64,000 nucleotides of DNA from Calothrix sp. PCC 7716 (GTDB taxonomy: Bacteria > Cyanobacteriota > Cyanobacteriia > Cyanobacteriales > Nostocaceae): assembly GCF_019977735.1 (NCBI RefSeq), contig NZ_AP025018.1:6266580-6330579 (forward strand), in the 5' to 3' direction. The translations under genes were made by a program, and so were the position numbers. Shown piece by piece: positions 16,579 through 25,736 of this stretch. Under the pieces are notes generated by a model that was not told where the DNA came from, made no database searches, and saw only the letters and a program-made list of their open reading frames with translations. Each line of letters begins with the position of its first letter. The first letter of the stretch is position 1.

Positions 16579-18253
16579 AAATTTCCTCAAGGGGTGCGCC
16601 AACATTTTCACGACCATAAACCGGATTAAATAAGTCTATAGGAGCAAGTTCTTGAAAAAACGTTCTTCCTTCTTGAAAAGAACGGTCTCTTGACAAATCA
16701 ATACCTATTAGCAACTTATGGTCAATGCTACCTGTTTTAAAATTACCAACAATATTTGTATCAAGGTTATAAGTTTGTTGAGCAAATTTAGCAATGACTA
16801 ATCCTCTTGTTAGGGTGCGATTATCTTCTAATAAAGTATCTGGAAAAACAGAATTTTGCTGAACGCTTAAATATGAAAAGTTGAAAGCATTCCGTAATTG
16901 CCAATCTTGACTCAAACGATGTTCAAAATTATAACCGAGTCTAAAAGTGCGCCGATTATTTTGGTCAATAGAAGGTTCACCAATGAAACGGTTAATAGGG
17001 ATTTTACCATTGGGATTAGATAAAATAGTTCCTAAAGCAGGTAAACCTCTATCATTCGGTTGTCTCTGGTCTGAATATTCTGTTTCTACAGTGAACTGAG
17101 TATCCTTACCTATCATCCAAGTCCAACTTGGCGCCACAAAATAAGTTTCTCTATCAAAAAAATCAACGAATGTATCTGTACTTAAAACCCCGGCATTTAA
17201 ACGATATAACAAAGTTTTGTCATTATTTAGAGGGCCCGTCAAATCAATTGAGCCACCATAGGTATTAAAATTACCAATAGTCCCCTCTATTGAATAAAAA
17301 GGTGTACTTAAAGGTTTTTTGGTAACAACATTTACTGTACCTCCGGCGCCACCTGAACCAAAAATAACTGAAGCTGGACCCCTCAACACCTCTATCTGTT
17401 CAATGTTTTCTGTGAGAATATTGGTTGTAATACTGGTGTCATCCCTCAAACCATTACGGATAATATTCCGGTTTGAAAAACCCCGAATAGTAAAACCTTC
17501 AAATGCAGAACGTACTGAATTATCTGGTACAACACTAGGTGAATTTCGTAGCGCATCATTTAAACGCTCTACTTGCTGGTCTTCTAGTACTTGTCGAGGT
17601 ATAACTTGAATTGCCTGGGGAACATCACGTAAAGGCGTATCTGTCCGTGTGCCAGTTGTTGTAGTATCAACTTTATAACTGTCTTGTTCACCCGTCACAA
17701 TTAATTCGATTGGCTCTGCTTCGGCTTGTTGTAGCTTTTGCGTTACTCCGAATATTAAACTTTCATCGCTGTCAAATAATTCAACATTCGGTAAAGCTGT
17801 CTCTCCCGTCACAATCAACCTAACGTTATTAGTATCACTATTAATTACCGATACTTCAGCAATTCCTGCAATAGGCTTTTCTTGTCGAAATGCATTTGCA
17901 TCTGAATAACGCAATTGAGCATTGGGAATATCTACAATCAGTCTATTACCTTCGCTGCGGCTTGTGGGCTGGAGCTTTTTTGCATCTGGGGTGTTTAAAA
18001 TAATTTCGATGCCTTCTTTCGTTTCGTTTATACGAACACCCGTTACTAAAGATGGAGATGGTGAAGCAGGTGATTGAGAAAGCCATTCTTTAATTGTTGT
18101 TGCAGGTTTTGGAAATTCGCTTAATTGAGAGATTCTTGATATAGAATTAATTTGACTATCAGTATTCCGCTTTACTTCAGCTTTTGCAGAAGCAGAGAAA
18201 AACGCTGAAAACAAGCTCAACGCCAAAAACAAGTATTGCATTTTATTTAACAT
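16562..18253 (-). pseudogene. TonB-dependent siderophore receptor, 3' third lost at the IS
   Basis: The second receptor of this region. It has a signal peptide (LFLALSLFSAFFSASAKAE), an AMIN domain (about residues 75-170), a TonB box (IELIVTGEQDSY), a complete plug (RTDTPLRDVPQAIQVIP; IEVLRGPASVIFG) and the first part of the barrel. Host sequence stops at 16579; the last five residues WLFRT come from the IS end. Compared with the intact paralogue at 11661-14360, about 270-300 barrel residues are missing, so it cannot form a closed barrel. The start ATG at 18253 is preferred over a GTG at 18268. Its AraC-type regulator lies 80 bp upstream. Confidence 0.88.
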
Positions 18254-18351
18254 ATTCTCACACCACACAAAGAATCTTTATCAATAAGCTTAAAGGTAAG
18301 CTCTTTGTAGGTGAAGATGGTTTTGGTGGCTAGACGGAATTTTTATGGTGG

Positions 18352-19332
18352 CTAGGCGGAATTTTTGAGATAAATGCTCGGATTCACCCCGAACTTCTTG
18401 CGAAAAGCAGCAGCAAAGTAACTGCGGTCACGAAATCCCACCATTTGCACTACATCTGTAACTTTGGCGCCTTCTGCTTCGAGTAAATATCGTGCTTTTT
18501 CCAAGCGATAATCGTATAAATACCCAAATGCGGTGGTTCCAAATACTTCGCGGAAGCCTTTTTTGAGCGTGCAGTCGTTCAAACCGACCATCCGAGCGAG
18601 TTGCATTAACGAGGGCGGTTTGTCAAGATTTTTGATTAAAATATCTCTGGCGCCATAAATGCGGTCAATATCATCAGGTTTAAGACTGCTGGATATATTT
18701 GTGTGTGAATCACTTTTAATTTGTTCTAAACGTAGGGCAATTAGTTCTAATGCTTTACTTTCCAAATACAATCTTTTCGTGATTCCTTGATACGGACAGT
18801 TTAAAATTTGATTTATCAGATTTTGCATCGCGCTCGTAGTTTTCGCAAAATGAAGATAATCTGGTTCTCCCTCCACGGATATTACCCGTAGCATTTGTTG
18901 GGGTAGCTGCTCAATATCATCAGCAATCAGAGTTTGAAAAAATGGAACTTCAAGATGGATATCAAATTTGAGAATGCGTGAACCTGCTTGCCATTTGAAA
19001 AAACCCCCTTTTCCTGAATGCCATCCAGCCGCAAAGAAGTTTTGTCCTGGAGGAGTTTTTTCTGTATAATTATTGCCTAAAAGACTGAAGCTTAACTCTA
19101 ATTGCCAGCCGGGTGTACCATCTGCTAACTCAACAGTTAAATCTTCTTGCAACGTATAGTCATCAATCAAAAAATTCAGTCCTGAACAAATCTCAATTGA
19201 CCGACGATACCCTTTACTCAGGTGTTTTGGGTCATGGAGCGGTATTTCAATAGTTTGGTATGGCGAAATATTATTTTCTTCGACTTGAAAAATTTGATTG
19301 TAAAATTCCTCTTCCGAGATGGTTAGAGCCAT
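18352..19332 (-). CDS. AraC-family regulator, PchR-like
   Basis: A 326-residue paralogue of the regulator at 10509-11501, with the same opening (MALTISEEEFYNQIFQ) and two C-terminal helix-turn-helix units (SLMQLARMVGLNDCTLKKGF; KVTDVVQMVGFRDRSYFAAA), then FRKKFGVNPSIYL. It is expected to sense a ferri-siderophore and activate the receptor gene that follows on the same strand. That receptor is now truncated, so the regulator may be an orphan or may cross-regulate the other module. Confidence 0.88.
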   Translation of the reverse strand: MALTISEEEFYNQIFQVEENNISPYQTIEIPLHDPKHLSKGYRRSIEICSGLNFLIDDYTLQEDLTVELADGTPGWQLELSFSLLGNNYTEKTPPGQNFFAAGWHSGKGGFFKWQAGSRILKFDIHLEVPFFQTLIADDIEQLPQQMLRVISVEGEPDYLHFAKTTSAMQNLINQILNCPYQGITKRLYLESKALELIALRLEQIKSDSHTNISSSLKPDDIDRIYGARDILIKNLDKPPSLMQLARMVGLNDCTLKKGFREVFGTTAFGYLYDYRLEKARYLLEAEGAKVTDVVQMVGFRDRSYFAAAFRKKFGVNPSIYLKNSA

Positions 19333-19347
19333 ATTTGCCTTGTTTCT

Positions 19348-19644
19348 TCAGATAGGGGGTAGAAGATGGGTTGTATTATGCTTATTGATAAATAATATCA
19401 TTATTTTTGACAATAGTTGATTTTCCTGAAAATTTAAGCCTAAAATCAAATCTGGTTTGAGTAAAGTCAAAGTTTCCAGGGAGGGATTGTTACGCTTTCC
19501 TAAATTAATTGGCTGGCTGGTAACAAAACTACCTAGGTAGGGAATTTGTTGGCTATGGTTATTGAATTGGCGTAATCTAAACAAATAAGCATCCGCGTAA
19601 GCAGAAGGTTGTACATCTAAGGCTAGCTCTAGCATCATACTCAA
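19348..19644 (-). pseudogene. Internal fragment of an Fe-siderophore binding protein
   Basis: The 98-codon frame contains a middle piece of a FecB-like periplasmic binding protein: ELALDVQPSAYADAYLFRLRQ, then IPYLGSFVTSQPINLG and NPSLETLTLLKPDLILGLNF. There is no signal peptide before it, and the C-terminal two thirds are absent; the frame runs out within 25 residues of LLSKI. It is a relic of a third siderophore-uptake gene upstream of the AraC gene. Confidence 0.7.
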
Positions 19645-19962
19645 TATCTTTGTTTTTCCAACCGCGCTCCCACACTTAAATAACGTAAACCAAATTATTG
19701 GTCTTTACGGGTTATGCATGGTAAAAACTGTTGTCATTCAACGGAGTTTCACTTGTGACATAGAATTACGTTTTTCACCCGTTCATGATTAACATACTAA
19801 TACAGTACAAATAAACTATAATTATAGGGGCAAAGCTGAACAAGTCGCTTGATGGTTCGACTATGAATTATGTTATTGCCCAAACATGTTGTTATATAAG
19901 GATTGTACGAAAGAATTGGTGTATTCTATAAGATAATTTCATGGGATTACCTTGTATTTTCC
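19645..19962. other. Gene-free stretch up to the nifH junction
   Basis: About 310 bp of A+T-rich DNA without a credible gene. Around 19950-19962 it passes directly into the 3' coding end of nifH. The nifH-like reading frame fits the protein from the Thr-Pro before MEMDD onward but not before it, so the junction lies at about 19958-19963. No site-specific recombinase gene is present here. Confidence 0.55.
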
Positions 19963-20073
19963 ACTCCTATGGAAATGGACGACCTCGAAGCGTTGTTGAT
20001 TGAATACGGTATTTTGGATGACGACAGCAAGCACGCAGAAATTATCGGTAAGCCTGCTGAAGCTACCAAATAA
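19963..20073 (+). CDS. nifH: Nitrogenase iron protein NifH, 3' end only (36 codons)
   Basis: The frame reads [18 protein letters not shown], then [18 protein letters not shown] and TAA, which is the conserved C-terminus of cyanobacterial NifH (dinitrogenase reductase). The nucleotide-binding P-loop, switch regions and the two [4Fe-4S] cysteines belong to the missing 5' part of about 260 codons. The piece is followed at the normal distance by nifD, so the operon order is preserved. It is either the distal piece of a gene interrupted by an excisable element or a relic; the good conservation and the intact nifD start favour the former. Confidence 0.85.
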   Translation, partial: TPMEMDDLEALLIEYGILDDDSKHAEIIGKPAEATK

Positions 20074-20083
20074 CTGACAATCT

Positions 20084-20160
20084 AAAAAGGAGAAAAGGAA
20101 ATAAGGAAGAAAAGGAAGATAAGTTCTCCCCCTTTCCCCTTCCCCTTTTCCCCCCTCTCC
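20084..20160. promoter_or_regulatory. Polypurine-polypyrimidine hairpin between nifH and nifD
   Basis: A purine run (AAAAAGGAGAAAAGGAAATA and onward to about 20120) is followed by a pyrimidine run (CTCCCCCTTTCCCCTTCCCC and onward). The two can fold into a long imperfect stem. In heterocystous cyanobacteria the nifH-nifD gap can carry a stable stem that protects the nifH message after processing. That role is inferred here from position and complementarity only. Confidence 0.5.
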
Positions 20161-20213
20161 GAAAAACGCACTTATTCTCCACATCTAACAATTACAAATA
20201 ACCGAGGCTAAAT

Positions 20214-21593
20214 ATGACACCTCCTGACAAGAATCTGGTAGAAGAACAGCAGAAGTTGATTGAGGAAGTCCTCGAAGCTTACCCTGAGAAATCTAAGAAA
20301 AAACGCGCGAAACACCTCAACGTACACGAAGAAGGTAAGGCTGATTGCGGCGTTAAGTCTAACATTAAGTCGGTTCCTGGTGTAATGACCGCTCGTGGAT
20401 GTGCTTACGCAGGTTCTAAAGGGGTGGTATGGGGACCAATCAAAGACATGATTCACATAAGTCATGGTCCTGTTGGTTGCGGTTACTGGTCATGGTCTGG
20501 TCGTCGTAACTACTATGTTGGTAAAACAGGTGTCGATGCTTTCGGTACCATGCACTTTACCTCCGACTTCCAAGAACGTGACATCGTATTTGGTGGTGAC
20601 AAAAAACTTACCAAAATCATTCACGAAATCGAAGAACTCTTCCCCCTCAACAAAGGTATTTCGATTCAATCTGAATGTCCTATCGGTCTTATCGGGGATG
20701 ACATCGAAGCTGTAGCTAAGAAAACCTCGAAAGAAATCGGTAAACCAGTAATTCCTTTACGCTGTGAAGGTTTTCGTGGAGTTTCGCAATCTTTGGGACA
20801 CCACATTGCTAACGACGCTATCCGTGACTGGGTATTCCCTCACTTCGACAAAGCTAAGAAAGAAAACAAACTCGACTTTGAACCAGGTCCTTACGACGTT
20901 GCATTAATCGGAGATTATAACATCGGCGGTGACGCTTGGGCCAGCCGGATGTTACTCGAAGAAATGGGATTAAGAGTTGTGGCCCAGTGGTCTGGAGATG
21001 GGACCATAAACGAACTTATCCAAGGACCTGCTGCTAAGTTAGTTTTAATCCACTGCTACCGCTCGATGAACTACATCTGCCGTAGTTTGGAAGAATCTTA
21101 TGGCTTGCCTTGGATGGAATTTAACTTCTTTGGTCCTACCAAAATTGCTGCATCGCTTCGTGAAATTGCTGCTAAGTTCGATGACAAAATTCAAGCTAAT
21201 GCTGAAAAAGTTATCGCTAAGTATCAACCTGTCATGGACGCGGTTCTTAAGAAGTACCGTCCTCGTCTCGAAGGCAACACCGTAATGCTTTATGTTGGTG
21301 GTCTACGTCCTCGTCACGTTGTTCCTGCATTTGAAGATGTCGGTATCAAGGTAGTTGGTACTGGTTACGAATTTGCACACAACGATGATTACAAACGTAC
21401 TACTCACTACATCGACAATGCGACGATCATCTATGATGACGTAACTGCATACGAATTTGAGGAGTTTGTCAAGGCTAAGAAACCTGATTTGATTGCTTCT
21501 GGTATTAAAGAGAAGTATGTTTTCCAAAAAATGGGCTTACCTTTCAGACAAATGCACTCTTGGGATTACTCCGAGCTTGATTATAGGTCATAA
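20214..21593 (+). CDS. nifD: Nitrogenase MoFe protein alpha chain NifD, interrupted after codon 453
   Basis: Residues 1-453 match cyanobacterial NifD throughout. P-cluster cysteines are C63 (ARGCAYAGS), C89 (GPVGCGYW) and C155 (QSECPIGL); the substrate-site histidine is H196 (SLGHHIAND); FeMo-cofactor ligands are C281 (LIHCYRSMN) and H448 (MHSWDYS). After HSWDYS, where the family continues with about 40 more residues beginning GPYHGYDGF, the frame switches to ELDYRS and stops. The switch falls in GGATTACTCCG (21563-21573), the known nifD-element crossover site. Precise excision would restore the gene. As it stands the protein would lack the C-terminal segment that packs against NifK. The start ATG gives the standard N-terminus [12 protein letters not shown]. 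Confidence 0.95.
   Translation: MTPPDKNLVEEQQKLIEEVLEAYPEKSKKKRAKHLNVHEEGKADCGVKSNIKSVPGVMTARGCAYAGSKGVVWGPIKDMIHISHGPVGCGYWSWSGRRNYYVGKTGVDAFGTMHFTSDFQERDIVFGGDKKLTKIIHEIEELFPLNKGISIQSECPIGLIGDDIEAVAKKTSKEIGKPVIPLRCEGFRGVSQSLGHHIANDAIRDWVFPHFDKAKKENKLDFEPGPYDVALIGDYNIGGDAWASRMLLEEMGLRVVAQWSGDGTINELIQGPAAKLVLIHCYRSMNYICRSLEESYGLPWMEFNFFGPTKIAASLREIAAKFDDKIQANAEKVIAKYQPVMDAVLKKYRPRLEGNTVMLYVGGLRPRHVVPAFEDVGIKVVGTGYEFAHNDDYKRTTHYIDNATIIYDDVTAYEFEEFVKAKKPDLIASGIKEKYVFQKMGLPFRQMHSWDYSELDYRS
21563..21573 (+). other. nifD-element attachment site GGATTACTCCG
   Basis: These 11 bases are identical to the direct repeat at which XisA-type recombinase excises the nifD element in Anabaena sp. PCC 7120 during heterocyst differentiation. 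They lie within codons 450-454 of nifD, exactly where homology to NifD ends. I found no second copy in the window. Confidence 0.88.
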
Positions 21594-21833
21594 AAGCCAA
21601 CAGGCGCCAAGCTTTTTTAACGTTAAAGCAATTAAAAAAGATATTTTTTAGCCTAAATCCAATTATACTCAGGCGCCAATAATTATCAACTGCGACAAGC
21701 TCACGCTCCACAAAGCTTACTATATATAGCTTCTAGAATTTCTTTATTAGAGGCGCCACTAGTAAAATAGTCAATTTAAATACATTTTTGAACTATATTT
21801 TTTAGATTAAATAGTACAAATTCAACTAGCAAG
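21594..21833. other. Element border region with three GGCGCC sites
   Basis: No gene. Three GGCGCC palindromes occur within about 150 bp (near 21603, 21674 and 21752), denser than elsewhere in the window. Confidence 0.5.
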
Positions 21834-23411
21834 CTACTTTAATTGATATACGCTCTTTATGGAAGGCGCCGCAACCACTGTATTTCGTCCGCTCTTTTTC
21901 GCGTGATATAATGCATCATCAGCCCGTTTAAAACAATTGTATAAAGTTTCAGCAGTTTCAAACTGGGCAATTCCAAAACTGACTGTGATGTTTGCAACTT
22001 CTGGAAAACTGTGTTTCGCAATAACTAAACGTAGTCTCTCTGCTAATTCGTAAGCTTCTGCCATAGAAGTTGAGGGAGTAAGAATTACAAATTCTTCACC
22101 TCCCCAACGAGTCAAAACATCCGATGTACGAATATTCTCCTTTAACAAATGAGCTAAAGAAGCTAGTACACAATCACCAATTGGATGCCCATAGTTGTCG
22201 TTGATGCTCTTGAAATGGTCGATGTCTAATATTAAAAGTGATAATAATTGATTGTGGCGTGAAAGCCGATTTATTTCAGCAGACACTATCTCCTCAAAAT
22301 AAAGACGGTTCCAGGCGCCTGTCAATGTATCAGTTGATGCAAGGAGTTCTAGTTCTGTTAATGCTTTTTGTAACTCCTGGTTTGCAAGTTCTGCTACCAT
22401 ACGCGCTTTTTGACATTGTGTAAATACTTGATTTATAATTCTTAGACTTATTAATAAAACGATAGTCATACCAAGTATGACTCCTAAAATTATTGATAAC
22501 TGTTTTTTAATAACATCTTTAACTAAAGTCTTTCTGTGTGCAATGTTAACAATCATCCAAGGTGCATTATTTAATTTTTGATATGTTATTAAATATCCAT
22601 TGACAGTAATTTGACCCTTATTTCCAGTTTTTAATAATTTGAGTAACTTTGCTCGAACGCTAAAATCTGGAATGAAATACTCAGCAGACTTGGAATCGCT
22701 AGGTTGCAAGTTGGGATGACTCAATACTTTTCCTTCGCTTGTCAAAATTATTGCACTTTTACCGCCAAGCTTTTTAACAAAACGATTTAAGCTTAAGACA
22801 GGAAAATCTATGCCAATATTTCCAAGATGGTTATTTCCTTGATAAACAGGACTACTAGCTGTGACTATTAGCTTCTTTCCCAAAATATCTTGATAAGGAT
22901 TAGTAAAATAAGCTTTACGGCTAGGGTTATTTTTTATTCCAGATATAATAAATTTTTGATGAATCGCTTTTTGAAACGTTTCTACATTTTCTTTACGAGT
23001 GATTGGTAGTATAGCTGGATAAGTTATATCAAGCGTACCAGCAACCGAAGTGTAATAAATTCTTGCTTCTGTTGGCAACTGCTTATAAATTGCAGGCAAA
23101 AGCGGTGCAAGTGACAAACTCATCTTAGTCTGACGTTGAGTTCCCAAATATTCGGCTTGAGAACGCACTACTATCACATTGTTTAAGGTAGTTTTAAGCA
23201 ATGCATCAACATCAACTGCTTTCACATTTATGTCTTGTTGCTTTTCTTCTAATTCCTGCTCATATAACTGTGCAATTCCCAAACCCGCAAGTGAAATGAA
23301 AACCATAATCATAATGGCATATGAAGCTTTGACAATTGATTTCGGGTAGCGAGAAGCGATTGTTCTGGCTTTTTTAAGATTCGCAATCTTTCTCAAAGTC
23401 ACTTTTGTCAT
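21834..23411 (-). CDS. Membrane-anchored diguanylate cyclase with periplasmic sensor
   Basis: 525 residues. A membrane helix at about 28-50 and another at about 308-328 bracket a periplasmic dCache/PDC-like sensor domain of about 250 residues. After a short linker comes a GGDEF domain with the active-site loop GGEEF at 437-441, preceded by DIDHFKSINDNYGH (metal-binding aspartate) and TDTLTGAWNRLYFEE. It should make cyclic di-GMP in response to a small extracellular ligand. There is no EAL domain, and no obvious RxxD inhibitory site at the usual spacing was noted. It is the first gene inside the nifD element and points toward the nifD border. Confidence 0.92.
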   Translation of the reverse strand: MTKVTLRKIANLKKARTIASRYPKSIVKASYAIMIMVFISLAGLGIAQLYEQELEEKQQDINVKAVDVDALLKTTLNNVIVVRSQAEYLGTQRQTKMSLSLAPLLPAIYKQLPTEARIYYTSVAGTLDITYPAILPITRKENVETFQKAIHQKFIISGIKNNPSRKAYFTNPYQDILGKKLIVTASSPVYQGNNHLGNIGIDFPVLSLNRFVKKLGGKSAIILTSEGKVLSHPNLQPSDSKSAEYFIPDFSVRAKLLKLLKTGNKGQITVNGYLITYQKLNNAPWMIVNIAHRKTLVKDVIKKQLSIILGVILGMTIVLLISLRIINQVFTQCQKARMVAELANQELQKALTELELLASTDTLTGAWNRLYFEEIVSAEINRLSRHNQLLSLLILDIDHFKSINDNYGHPIGDCVLASLAHLLKENIRTSDVLTRWGGEEFVILTPSTSMAEAYELAERLRLVIAKHSFPEVANITVSFGIAQFETAETLYNCFKRADDALYHAKKSGRNTVVAAPSIKSVYQLK

Positions 23412-23742
23412 GATATAGCCTTTTTTCTCATCTTGAATTTTGAGTATAAGATTATACTTGACTTTTAAAGTGGTGTTTTAATATTTATTTTATAATTGTC
23501 TAAAGAAAATTCTTAATTGGAAAAAATCTTTATTATTTTTAAATATTTAGCTTTTTTAAGGAGGAATGATGAATTATTTTTATATTAAGACATCAGTAAT
23601 AATAACTTTGCTTCACATTACATTCCTCAGTATATTTACTTAAAAATGTAAAGATATATTAAGTGTGCGTGAACATAAGTTTGACATATTGTTGTCATTT
23701 TTGTTTGTCAAGCTAGGTGTAGCTTGCTTAAGAGTTAACTCT

Positions 23743-24492
23743 ATGAACAAATCGACACAACCTACTATCGGTATTACTACATTTAATCAAAATGATGATG
23801 GTCAGTATCACATAAAGAATACATTTGTACGAGCAATACGTCATTGTGGTGGTTTGCCTATCTTATTACCCCCTGGTCAACCAGAAGAAAGTGCCGCAAT
23901 TTTAGAAGTTGTGGATGGTTTAATTTTTTCTGGTGGTGGCGATTTAGACCCAGCAACTTATAATGGCGAGTATCATCCAGCTATTTCTTCTGTTGACAGC
24001 ACTCGCGATGCTTTTGAATTAAAACTTTTTAATCAAGCTTTGAGCAGTGATATCCCTATGTTAGGCATTTGCCGAGGACTTGCTGTCATGGCTGTTTCTT
24101 GTGGCGCCAGTCTTATCTCTCATATTCCGTTGGAGTTTGGTAAATTGGTAGTGCATACAGGAGATTCAGAAGAGAGCGTTAAACACGAAGTTAAAATCAA
24201 CCCTCAAAGTCATCTTGCCTCAATTATGGAAGCAACAACTGTAGAAGTTGTCTCAATGCATCACCAATCAATACGTACTTTACCCGAAGGATGGCGCCTT
24301 GCCGCACGCGCTAATGATGGTGTAGTTGAAGCTATAGAATGTGAATATCACCCTTGGGCTATTGGAGTGCAATGGCATCCGGAACTTGCAATTGATAACC
24401 CACAACAATTGCGTATTTTTGAAGCTTTAGTTGAAACTGCGCGTGTTAGAAAAATTAAAAATCAAAACAGGCGCTATCACTTCTTGGGCTAA
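23743..24492 (+). CDS. Gamma-glutamyl-gamma-aminobutyrate hydrolase-like (class I amidotransferase fold)
   Basis: About 249 residues starting MNKSTQPTIGITTFNQ. The catalytic triad of the peptidase C26/PuuD family is visible: C110 in GICRGLAVM, and H212 and E214 in QWHPEL. The glycine-rich loop FSGGGDLDP is also present. PuuD-type enzymes hydrolyse gamma-glutamyl amides formed in polyamine degradation. I prefer this ATG over an upstream GTG at 23665, whose extra residues are hydrophobic and unlike the family. It appears monocistronic. Confidence 0.88.
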   Translation: MNKSTQPTIGITTFNQNDDGQYHIKNTFVRAIRHCGGLPILLPPGQPEESAAILEVVDGLIFSGGGDLDPATYNGEYHPAISSVDSTRDAFELKLFNQALSSDIPMLGICRGLAVMAVSCGASLISHIPLEFGKLVVHTGDSEESVKHEVKINPQSHLASIMEATTVEVVSMHHQSIRTLPEGWRLAARANDGVVEAIECEYHPWAIGVQWHPELAIDNPQQLRIFEALVETARVRKIKNQNRRYHFLG

Positions 24493-24574
24493 ACGTAGTG
24501 ACTCGGTATCAAATTTATCATCTTGGGTCATAATACACCTGTATATTTATTCACATATATGTAAAATAATTAAT

Positions 24575-25222
24575 TTAAACGTATCCACCTCCTGCTTGGA
24601 ATGTATGTCCAGTAATCCATCGACACTGGTCGCTAACAACAAACGCAATTACATCAGCAATATCTTCTGGCTGTCCCAATCTTTTAAAAGGTGACTGTTC
24701 AGCAGCAGAAGAAGCATCATCACCTGAATTTATAAACATCTCAGTTTCGGTTGGCCCTGGTGAAACTGTGTTGACTGTAATGTTGCGTTCACCAAGTTCC
24801 ATCGAAAGAACTTTTCCCATTAATTCCACAGCTGCTTTACTTGCAATATATAATCCAAATCCAGGCTGTGGACGAACAACTAATCCACTAGAGATATTGA
24901 CAATACGCCCATTTTTATTAAGTCTACGGGCGCCTTCTTTCATGCACAAAAACGTTCCTTTGACGTTCAATCCAAAAACTTTATCAAAAGCGTCTTCATC
25001 CATGTCGGCAAGAGGCCTAACGTCACCTGTTCCAGCATTATTAACGATGATATCAGGTGAGCCAAAACTAGCTTCCGTCTTTTCAAACAGCGCGGTTACA
25101 TCTTCAACTTTGCTCAAATTTGCTTGAATAGCAACAGCTTCGCCACCGTTATTTTTAATTTTAGTTACAACCTCATCCGCAGCATCCTGATGACCTGCAT
25201 AATGAACAATTACACGGGCGCC
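24575..25222 (-). pseudogene. Short-chain dehydrogenase lacking its N-terminal Rossmann motif
   Basis: The minus-strand frame from 25222 reads GARVIVHYAGHQDAADEVV and continues as a standard SDR: NNAGTGDV, the catalytic serine in NISSG, YIASK with the Tyr-Lys pair, and a C-terminal ITGHTFQAGGGYV. The first about 30 residues, with the TGxxxGxG cofactor loop, are absent. The frame meets another broken gene at the shared GGCGCC at 25217-25222. An internal TTG at 25117 could start a 180-residue product, but without the NAD(P)-binding loop it would be inactive. Confidence 0.8.
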
Positions 25223-25684
25223 AGAGTAATTATTACCTCAAGTAGTGACGAAAAACTCGAACGTGCGCGCGCGCTTGGTGCAGACGTAACTATTAACTAT
25301 CGCACAAATCCTGAATGGCAAGAGAAAGTACGTTTCTTGACAAACGGAGTCGGTGTTGATCAAGTAGTTGAAGTTGGTGGTGAAGGTACGCTCTCACGCT
25401 CGCTTTCTTCTGTACGTATTGGTGGTTATATTGGTGCTATTGGAGTTCTCACAGGTTTTGGTGGAGGTGGCTTAACTCCAGCATCTGTATTTTTTAATCA
25501 TCTACGATTCCAAGGTATTTACGTGGGTAGTCGAGAGATGTTTTGTTCGATGATAAAAGCAATCGAATTACACCGTTTAAAGCCTGTAATTCATGAAACT
25601 ATTCCTTTTGCAGAGGTCAAGCAAGCTTACGAATTGCTTGAACAAAGCAAGCACTTTGGGAAAATCGTCATTAGCCATTCGTAA
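25217..25684 (+). pseudogene. Medium-chain alcohol dehydrogenase, N-terminal half missing
   Basis: From the GGCGCC at 25217 the plus strand reads GARVIITSSSDEKLERARAL, then GADVTINYRTNPEW, VDQVVEVGGEGTL and a normal C-terminus (AYELLEQSKHFGKIVISHS). This is the C-terminal half of a zinc-type alcohol dehydrogenase/quinone oxidoreductase. The catalytic domain (about 170 residues, including any zinc ligands and the first glycine loop) is missing. A reading frame opens upstream at 25124, but its first 31 codons are antisense of the neighbouring SDR and have no family likeness. Confidence 0.8.
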
Positions 25685-25736
25685 GTATGAGAACAAAAGA
25701 TACTTTTCAAATACCCTCGTGAGGCAAACAAACACT

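Larger units (their letters stand above)
1..19962. mobile_element. Putative right part of a DNA element interrupting nifH
   Basis: The coding sequence of nifH begins abruptly near 19963, 36 codons before its stop, and the missing 5' part is nowhere in the window. Everything to the left (siderophore uptake genes, giant kinase, ABC exporter) is unrelated to nitrogen fixation. Because the neighbouring nifD is cut at the canonical excision site, a second excision element inside nifH is the best explanation. A simple rearrangement or a relic copy of the nif genes cannot be excluded. The exact junction and its direct repeat cannot be defined from one side; the left boundary is outside the window. 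Confidence 0.4.

Noticed and set aside
19944-19952. GGGATTACC just left of the nifH junction as a copy of the nifD attachment site
   Set aside because: It matches only the first seven bases of GGATTACTCCG and lies outside the coding junction; chance is sufficient.
19939-20184. 81-codon minus-strand frame over the nifH-nifD gap
   Set aside because: It is antisense to the NifH C-terminus and to the polypyrimidine stretch; its Phe/Leu/Gly/Glu-rich sequence follows from that base bias.
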